DNA of 26,897 nt from Bacillota bacterium (GTDB lineage Bacteria > Bacillota > Dethiobacteria > Dethiobacterales > Dethiobacteraceae): positions 1 to 26,897 of the forward strand of contig QLUI01000003.1 of the NCBI GenBank assembly GCA_018725345.1, given 5' to 3'. Below, in pieces: positions 22,086 to 26,897 of the stretch. Every line of letters begins with the position of its first letter. The first letter of the stretch is position 1. Below the pieces are notes generated by a model. The model had not been told where the DNA came from and made no database searches. It saw only the letters and a program-made list of their open reading frames with translations. Both the position numbers and the translations under genes were made by a program.

Positions 22086-22226
22086 ATGCGAAGCGGTGAA
22101 GTTACTGCTATCCGTTCCGCGCCGACGGCGGGCGGAGTGGTGGCTTTGCCGCTGCTTTGGTGGCGCTTTAAGGCCGGCCAGCTGATAAGCCTGTTTTTGC
22201 TTCACGGCGGGTTGATTGTGCCGTGA
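22086..22226 (+). CDS. Possible small protein or leader peptide (46 residues)
   Basis: Three ATG codons in a row (22080, 22083, 22086) follow a perfect AGGAGG at 22074-22079; the third has the best spacing. The frame runs to TGA 22224-22226. The product starts MRSGEVTAIRSAPTAGG and then turns hydrophobic, with LPLLWWRFKAG and LISLFLLHGGLIVP, so it might be a small membrane-associated protein. Two adjacent Trp codons followed closely by Phe also recall trp-type leader peptides, and the next gene is aroC, 45 bases after the stop. However, I find no attenuator hairpin with a T-run behind it. I do not recognise a family. The strong SD is the main support for translation. Confidence 0.45.
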   Translation: MRSGEVTAIRSAPTAGGVVALPLLWWRFKAGQLISLFLLHGGLIVP

Positions 22227-22270
22227 CTGCGTCGACGCCGACTTAAAAAGACAGAGGGAGGGGAGCGAGG

Positions 22271-23431
22271 ATGCGTTACCTGACGGCGGGAGAGTCGCAC
22301 GGTCCTGCGTTATGTGCAATTATTGAAGGGTTGCCTGCCAATCTATGGCTGGATCCTGAAAAAATAAACGGTGATTTGGCGCGGCGGCAGCAGGGTTATG
22401 GCCGGGGTGGCCGGATGAAGATAGAGAAAGACTGTGTGGAAGTGCTTTCGGGTTTGCGTTTCGGACGGACGTTAGGCAGTCCCTTGGCGTTGCGGATTAT
22501 TAACCGTGACTTCGAAAACTGGCGGGGAAAGATGGACCCGGCAGGAACTGAGCCGGCGGATTTGGAGGCGGTGACTCGGCCGCGGCCGGGCCATGCCGAT
22601 TTATCCGGTGCATTAAAGTTTAATTTGGCTGATGTGCGCGATGTTTTAGAGCGGGCCAGCGCAAGGGAAACGGCGACGCGGGTGGCTGTGGGGGCGGCTG
22701 CAAAAGCGCTTTTGGCCGTGTTTGGCATTCAGGTTTATTCGCAGCTTGTAGCCGTCGGAGATGTTGCTGCTAAGACTTTGCCTACGGAAGAATTGGTCTT
22801 AAGATACGGAGAGGTGGAAGAATCACTGCTGCGCAGCGCAGACAAAGCGGCCGAAGCCGCCATGATAGCAGCTATTGACTACGCTAAGGTGACAGGTGAT
22901 TCATTGGGCGGAGTTTTTGAAGTGGTGGTAGTTGGCTTGCCGCCCGGTTTGGGGAGTTATACCCACTGGGATAAGAAGCTGGATGGTCGTCTGGCTGCCG
23001 CGCTGATGAGTATTCAGGCGATTAAAGGGGTAGAGGTAGGCGGCGGTTTTGCTTTAGCGGCGTTGCTCGGCTCCGTTGTCCATGATCAAATTGGTTTCCA
23101 GCAAGGGAGGGGCTATTTCCGCCTTACTAACCGTGCCGGCGGAATCGAAGGCGGTATGACTAACGGGGAGCCTGTTGTTCTTCGAGTAGCTATGAAACCA
23201 ATCCCCACGTTGTACAAGCCGCTAAAGAGTGTAGAGATGGCAAATCATTTGCCTTTTGAAGCGGCGGTGGAGCGCTCTGATGTTTGCGCCGTGCCTGCGG
23301 CGGCGGTGGTGGGGGAAGCGGTGGTGGCCTGGGAAATGGCGCTTGCGCTGCGGGAAAAGGCAGGCGGCGACTCTTTGGAGGAAATGAAGGCAAACATGGC
23401 AAATTATCTTAAACTTTTGGCAGGACGCTAG
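22271..23431 (+). CDS. aroC: Chorismate synthase
   Basis: Converts EPSP to chorismate with reduced FMN, the last shared step of aromatic synthesis. It has 386 residues. MRYLTAGESHGPAL (with the His of the first signature), GRGGRMKIE, VEVLSGLRFGRTLGSPLAL, RPGHADLSGALKF and ARETATRVAVGA are all conserved. ATG 22271 follows GGGAGGGGAGCGAGG. The stop lies 13 bases before the aroB start, and the aroB SD begins in the aroC stop region. aroC and aroB form a second shikimate cluster, apart from aroF-tyrA-aroA, with no T-box visible in front. Confidence 0.97.
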   Translation: MRYLTAGESHGPALCAIIEGLPANLWLDPEKINGDLARRQQGYGRGGRMKIEKDCVEVLSGLRFGRTLGSPLALRIINRDFENWRGKMDPAGTEPADLEAVTRPRPGHADLSGALKFNLADVRDVLERASARETATRVAVGAAAKALLAVFGIQVYSQLVAVGDVAAKTLPTEELVLRYGEVEESLLRSADKAAEAAMIAAIDYAKVTGDSLGGVFEVVVVGLPPGLGSYTHWDKKLDGRLAAALMSIQAIKGVEVGGGFALAALLGSVVHDQIGFQQGRGYFRLTNRAGGIEGGMTNGEPVVLRVAMKPIPTLYKPLKSVEMANHLPFEAAVERSDVCAVPAAAVVGEAVVAWEMALALREKAGGDSLEEMKANMANYLKLLAGR

Positions 23432-23444
23432 GAGGTTGGTCTGG

Positions 23445-24548
23445 ATGAGATTGGTGGAAGTAGCTCTGGGTGAGCGGAGTTATCCGATTTATATCGGTCA
23501 GAACATCTGGCACGAAATTCCCCGCCACTTTGCTGAACGGGTAAAGCCGGGCAAGTCGCTACTCGTCAGTGACGAAACGGTCTTTCCGCTTTACGGCAGC
23601 CGGATGGTTGAAGGCCTGCAGAAGGCAGGTTTTGCGGTGAGTTCGGTGGTGGTGCCGGCGGGGGAGGGCAGTAAGACTTTAGCCCGAGCGGATCAGCTCT
23701 ACAGCGCTGCCATTGCGGCCGGTTTGGAGCGCAGGGATTTGATTGTGGCACTGGGCGGCGGTGTGGTAGGTGATTTAGCAGGTTTTGTAGCGGCTACTTA
23801 TCTGCGCGGCGTAACTTTTGCGCAGGTTCCCACCACGCTTTTAGCCCAGGTCGACAGCAGTGTGGGCGGTAAAACGGCAGTTAATCATAGTTTGGGAAAA
23901 AACTTGATCGGAGCGTTTTATCAGCCAAAGCTGGTCTGGGTGGAGCTTGAGACGCTCTCAAGCTTGTCGCAAAGGGAATACTTGGCCGGGGCGGCGGAAG
24001 TGATTAAATACGGAGTTATTTTAAGTGAAGCGCTTTTAAATTTATTGACTGCGCGTTGGCAGGATTTTTTGGCAAGAGAACCGGAACTGCTTACTGCTGT
24101 AGTGGGAGATTGTTGTGAGTTGAAAGCTGCTGTGGTGGCAGCAGATGAACGAGAGGCTGGTTTGCGCGCTATATTGAATTTCGGCCATACCTTGGGCCAT
24201 GCGTTGGAGGCGGCCACGGCATACGGACATTACCTGCACGGAGAGGCTGTGCTTGCCGGCATGGTCATGGCAGTTAAATTGGCGCTTGGTAAAGGGATTC
24301 TTCAGCGAGAGGCTGCTGCCACGCTACTTGAGATGTTTGGGCGGGTGGGGCTTGTCTCCCCGCCGGCGACATTGCTTGCGGTAGATGTGCTGGCGGCATT
24401 AAAGCATGATAAAAAGCGGGAAGAGGGGAGAAGTGTATTTATTTTGCCCGAAGCCGTAGGCAGGGTAGGTGTTTTTGCTGACCTGGATGCTGAGGCTGTG
24501 CAGCAGGTTTTGGGCTGCTACCTCTCCGGCGGCTCGGCTAGAGGATAG
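23445..24548 (+). CDS. aroB: 3-dehydroquinate synthase
   Basis: Cyclises DAHP to 3-dehydroquinate with NAD+ and zinc, the second shikimate step. It has 367 residues. PAGEGSKTL (71-79) and GGGVVGDLAGFVAATYLRG (104-122) bind NAD+. VPTTLLAQVDSSVGGKTAVN (128-147) is the central signature. E185 in AGAAEVIKYG and the His residues in NFGHTLGHALE and LHGEAV are the zinc ligands. ATG 23445 follows GGAGG; an in-frame TTG at 23436 overlaps the SD and is less likely. No terminator is evident behind it, but a new promoter starts the sec genes. Confidence 0.97.
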   Translation: MRLVEVALGERSYPIYIGQNIWHEIPRHFAERVKPGKSLLVSDETVFPLYGSRMVEGLQKAGFAVSSVVVPAGEGSKTLARADQLYSAAIAAGLERRDLIVALGGGVVGDLAGFVAATYLRGVTFAQVPTTLLAQVDSSVGGKTAVNHSLGKNLIGAFYQPKLVWVELETLSSLSQREYLAGAAEVIKYGVILSEALLNLLTARWQDFLAREPELLTAVVGDCCELKAAVVAADEREAGLRAILNFGHTLGHALEAATAYGHYLHGEAVLAGMVMAVKLALGKGILQREAAATLLEMFGRVGLVSPPATLLAVDVLAALKHDKKREEGRSVFILPEAVGRVGVFADLDAEAVQQVLGCYLSGGSARG

Positions 24549-24614
24549 CTGCGGCTTAGAGATTGAACCGCTAAAGTAGGCAACTTGCTCAGCTCTTGTG
24601 GCAAAAAACACAAA

Positions 24615-24643
24615 TTGACAATGTGCTAATGAGAGCATATAAT
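24615..24643 (+). promoter_or_regulatory. Full-consensus promoter of secDF
   Basis: TTGACA (24615-24620), 17 bases, TATAAT (24638-24643): a perfect match to the housekeeping sigma consensus in both boxes and spacing. The leader to the secD GTG is about 90 bases and can form a weak CTCCC/GGGAG hairpin around 24653-24686. Confidence 0.93.
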
Positions 24644-24737
24644 TATTGTGGAGCTCCCCCCTATAAATTCCTGCTTCTATTGGGAGAGGGTTAGAATAAG
24701 GGAGTAGTTAAATCCTTCGAGATAAGGAGGTGTCTAG

Positions 24738-25955
24738 GTGAAAAACAAACGCTCTCTAATGCTTGTTCTGATTGTTACCCTGTTGTTGGTTCTTAGCGCC
24801 TTTACCGTTGACCAGGCTGTGAAAAACCTGAATTTGGGCTTGGATTTGCGTGGAGGAGTCTATATTTTATACCAGGCAGAAGAAGCTGGTGATGCCGCCG
24901 GCGGAGATAAAATTGACCGCGCAATTACAATTATCCGTAATCGGATTGATGCTCTCGGCGTGGCTAATCCTGTCATTCAGCGAGAGGGAGCAGATAGGAT
25001 TCGCATTGATTTGCCCGGTATTGAAGATCAGCGGGCTGCAAGGCAAGTAATCGGCAGAACGGCAATGTTGTCTTTTGTTGGCCCGAATGGCGAAGCTATT
25101 TTGACAGGCGCCGACCTGAGAAACGCCGGTGTCACGATGGATCAGTTCAACCGGCCTGCGGTATCGCTGGAGTTTAACCCGGAGGGCAGAGCAAAGTTTG
25201 CCGCCGCTACAGAGGAGTTTCTAGGTCAGATAATTTACATTAATTTAGACGAAGAGGTTATCTCAGCGCCGACGGTGGAAAGCATTATTACAGACGGTAA
25301 CGCCATTATTACCGGTGCAGGCACAATGGACGAAGCAGCTAATTTAGCGCTGATGTTGCGCTCCGGAGCGTTGCCTGTGAGACTGGTTGAGTTGGAAACG
25401 AGAGGTGTTGGTCCGCAGTTGGGGCAGGATTCCATGAACCGCAGTGTGCGGGCTGGGATAGTCGGCTTATTGCTTGTGCTGCTCGTTATACTGATTTATT
25501 ACCGCGGTTTTGGAATAGTTGCCAATGTCAGCTTAATTGTTTATCTGGCGCTGGTCTTAGGTTTGCTTACCGCTATCAATGCAACTTTGACATTGTTTGG
25601 CATCGCCGGTTTGATTTTATCGGTGGGGATGGCGGTTGATGCCAATGTGATTATTTTTGAACGGATAAAAGAAGAGCTAAAAAATGGGCGCACCATGCGT
25701 ACCTCTATTGAGGCCGGCTTCCAACGAGCATTCCGCTCTATCCTTGATTCGAATGTAACAACATTAATCGCTGCGGCCGTTTTGTTTAGTTTTGCGACAG
25801 GACAAGTCCGCGGGTTTGCGATCACCCTTAGTATTGGTATCCTCGTCAGTATGGCTACCGCCATTTTATTGACACGTTTTTTGCTGCGCCAGGCTGCTCG
25901 CGCTAACTTGTTCAGAGCTCCTGAAAACGCCGGACTTAAGGGGGTAAGCAAATGA
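24738..25955 (+). CDS. secD: Protein translocase subunit SecD
   Basis: Membrane subunit of SecDF, which uses the proton motive force to help pull proteins out of the Sec channel. It has 405 residues, shorter than enterobacterial SecD. One transmembrane helix lies at about 7-24, followed by a large extracytoplasmic part starting with GLDLRGGVYILYQ (34-46). Five more helices follow at about 238-256, 260-280, 286-306, 338-354 and 360-384. SVGMAVDANVIIFERIKEEL (295-314) holds the conserved Asp used for proton coupling. The start is GTG 24738 with AAGGAGG upstream. It overlaps secF by four bases (ATGA). In Bacillus the two are one fused protein; here they are separate. Confidence 0.97.
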   Translation: MKNKRSLMLVLIVTLLLVLSAFTVDQAVKNLNLGLDLRGGVYILYQAEEAGDAAGGDKIDRAITIIRNRIDALGVANPVIQREGADRIRIDLPGIEDQRAARQVIGRTAMLSFVGPNGEAILTGADLRNAGVTMDQFNRPAVSLEFNPEGRAKFAAATEEFLGQIIYINLDEEVISAPTVESIITDGNAIITGAGTMDEAANLALMLRSGALPVRLVELETRGVGPQLGQDSMNRSVRAGIVGLLLVLLVILIYYRGFGIVANVSLIVYLALVLGLLTAINATLTLFGIAGLILSVGMAVDANVIIFERIKEELKNGRTMRTSIEAGFQRAFRSILDSNVTTLIAAAVLFSFATGQVRGFAITLSIGILVSMATAILLTRFLLRQAARANLFRAPENAGLKGVSK

Positions 25956-26854
25956 GTTTTGTTGCTTTAAGGAAATATGCCTTTATCTTTTCAGCCGTAT
26001 TGATTATTATCGGCGTGATTTCCATGGGCATCAATGGCTTAAATTTTGGGATTGATTTCACCGGCGGCACCCTTCTCCATCTTGATATTCGTCAGGAATT
26101 TACGCTTGAGGAGGCGCGGGACATCTTGGCGCCCCTGGGGCTGGAAGCAGCAACACTGCAAAAGGTAGGCGCTGAAGGGCTGGACGCGGGTGAAAAACAG
26201 GAGCTGTTGATTCAGACGCAGCAGTTGACTCCCGCAGAGCAGGATGAAGTTTTCTCTGTCTTTCAGGAAAAGTACGACTTAACAGCCGCCGACTTACTCC
26301 GCGTAGAGAATGTGGTGGCTGTGGTCGGCAGTGAGCTGCAGCGTCAGGCGTTGATCGCATTGCTACTGGCTGGTCTTGGCATGATCGCCTATATTACCAT
26401 TCGTTTTGAGTTTCGCTTTGCTGTCAGCGCTATCGCCGCTCTGCTCCATGACGTGATGGTTATGCTAGCCTTTTTCTCCATTTTTCAGATAGAAGTAAAC
26501 GGTCCGTTTATAGCGGCTGTGCTTACTGTGCTGGGCTATTCCATTAACGATACGATAGTAATATTTGACAGAATTCGAGAGAATTTGAAGACCCGCCGCA
26601 AGGAACAGCTTGCGGATGTGGTGGATAACAGTATCAGACAGTCTCTGGTCCGCACGATTAACACTTCGGTTACTACACTCATCGTGATAGTCACTATTTT
26701 GCTTCTCGGCGGCATCACGTTGTACCCCTTTATGCTGGCGTTACTGGTGGGCGTGTTTTTTGGCACCTATTCTTCTATTTTTATTGCAAGTCCCCTTTGG
26801 CTTGTCTGGCGAGAGCGGGATACGCGCAAGCACTTGAGAGCGAAATCAGCCTAA
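25952..26854 (+). CDS. secF: Protein translocase subunit SecF
   Basis: Partner of SecD in the same membrane complex. It has 300 residues. The first helix lies at about 10-28, then NFGIDFTGGTLLHL (31-44) starts the extracytoplasmic domain. Five helices follow between about 131 and 286. TVLGYSINDTIVIFDRIREN (192-211) is the signature with the functional Asp, matching the SecD motif. The ATG overlaps the secD stop, and the gene's own stop lies within the terminator hairpin. Confidence 0.97.
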   Translation: MSFVALRKYAFIFSAVLIIIGVISMGINGLNFGIDFTGGTLLHLDIRQEFTLEEARDILAPLGLEAATLQKVGAEGLDAGEKQELLIQTQQLTPAEQDEVFSVFQEKYDLTAADLLRVENVVAVVGSELQRQALIALLLAGLGMIAYITIRFEFRFAVSAIAALLHDVMVMLAFFSIFQIEVNGPFIAAVLTVLGYSINDTIVIFDRIRENLKTRRKEQLADVVDNSIRQSLVRTINTSVTTLIVIVTILLLGGITLYPFMLALLVGVFFGTYSSIFIASPLWLVWRERDTRKHLRAKSA

Positions 26855-26877
26855 AGCTTCTGCTTTAGGCTTTTTTT
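26849..26877 (+). terminator. Intrinsic terminator of secDF
   Basis: GCCTAAAGC (26849-26857), loop TTCT, GCTTTAGGC (26862-26870), then seven T (26871-26877). The 9-bp stem is perfect. Confidence 0.95.
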
Positions 26878-26879
26878 AT

Positions 26880-26897
26880 CGGCTAGGAAATTATATC
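26880..26897. repeat. Dispersed hairpin repeat, copy 2 (cut by window end)
   Basis: CGGCTAGGAAATTATATC is identical to 1478-1495. As with copy 1, it begins within three bases of the T-tract of an intrinsic terminator. The rest lies outside the window. Confidence 0.75.

Overview
This window reads as a dense, almost entirely plus-strand biosynthetic stretch from a Gram-positive, clostridia-like member of the Bacillota (Firmicutes). Four things point that way: a complete bacillithiol gene set (bshC, bshB1, bshA), a T-box riboswitch in front of aromatic amino acid genes, strong SD sequences with many GTG and TTG starts, and a short HisG paired with HisZ. The genus cannot be named from the sequence. 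The G+C-rich codon use looks uniform, and there are no tRNA or rRNA genes, no CRISPR array and no transposase gene.

Layout. 1-1476: the end of an unidentified gene, then an M20 amidohydrolase closed by a terminator. 1477-1860: 384 bases without a gene, holding a dispersed hairpin repeat, a folded segment, a bidirectional terminator hairpin and a good promoter. 1861-2888: an RseC/MucC-like membrane protein overlapping a gene for an iron-sulfur flavoprotein. 2956-6595: lysA-asd-lysC (aspartate to lysine branch). 6596-6970: a promoter and a T-box riboswitch, probably tyrosine-specific. 6971-10212: aroF-tyrA-aroA. 10211-10310: a three-hairpin element. 10363-13908: bshC-bshB1-bshA. 13909-14133: repeats, a promoter and a palindromic operator-like site. 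14134-21460: hisZ-G-D-B-H-A-F-IE and a PHP histidinol phosphatase. 21587-22036: an Rrf2-family regulator. 22086-22226: a possible small ORF. 22271-24548: aroC-aroB. 24615-26877: a consensus promoter, secD-secF and a terminator, followed by the start of a second copy of the repeat seen at 1478.

How the genes fit together. DAHP synthase, DHQ synthase, EPSP synthase and chorismate synthase cover four shikimate steps, and TyrA leads on to tyrosine. The T-box would let tyrosine starvation raise flow into this branch. The his cluster encodes every histidine step except the HisC aminotransferase. LysC and Asd start the aspartate family and LysA ends lysine synthesis. The bsh genes make the thiol bacillithiol from UDP-GlcNAc, malate and cysteine. 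The RseC-like protein, the flavoprotein and the Cys-containing Rrf2 regulator suggest redox or Fe-S functions.

Most of the window is conventional. The less ordinary parts are the RseC/iron-sulfur flavoprotein pair, the intergenic repeat families, the palindrome over the his promoter, the small ORF with tandem Trp codons before aroC, and a possible ATC start codon.
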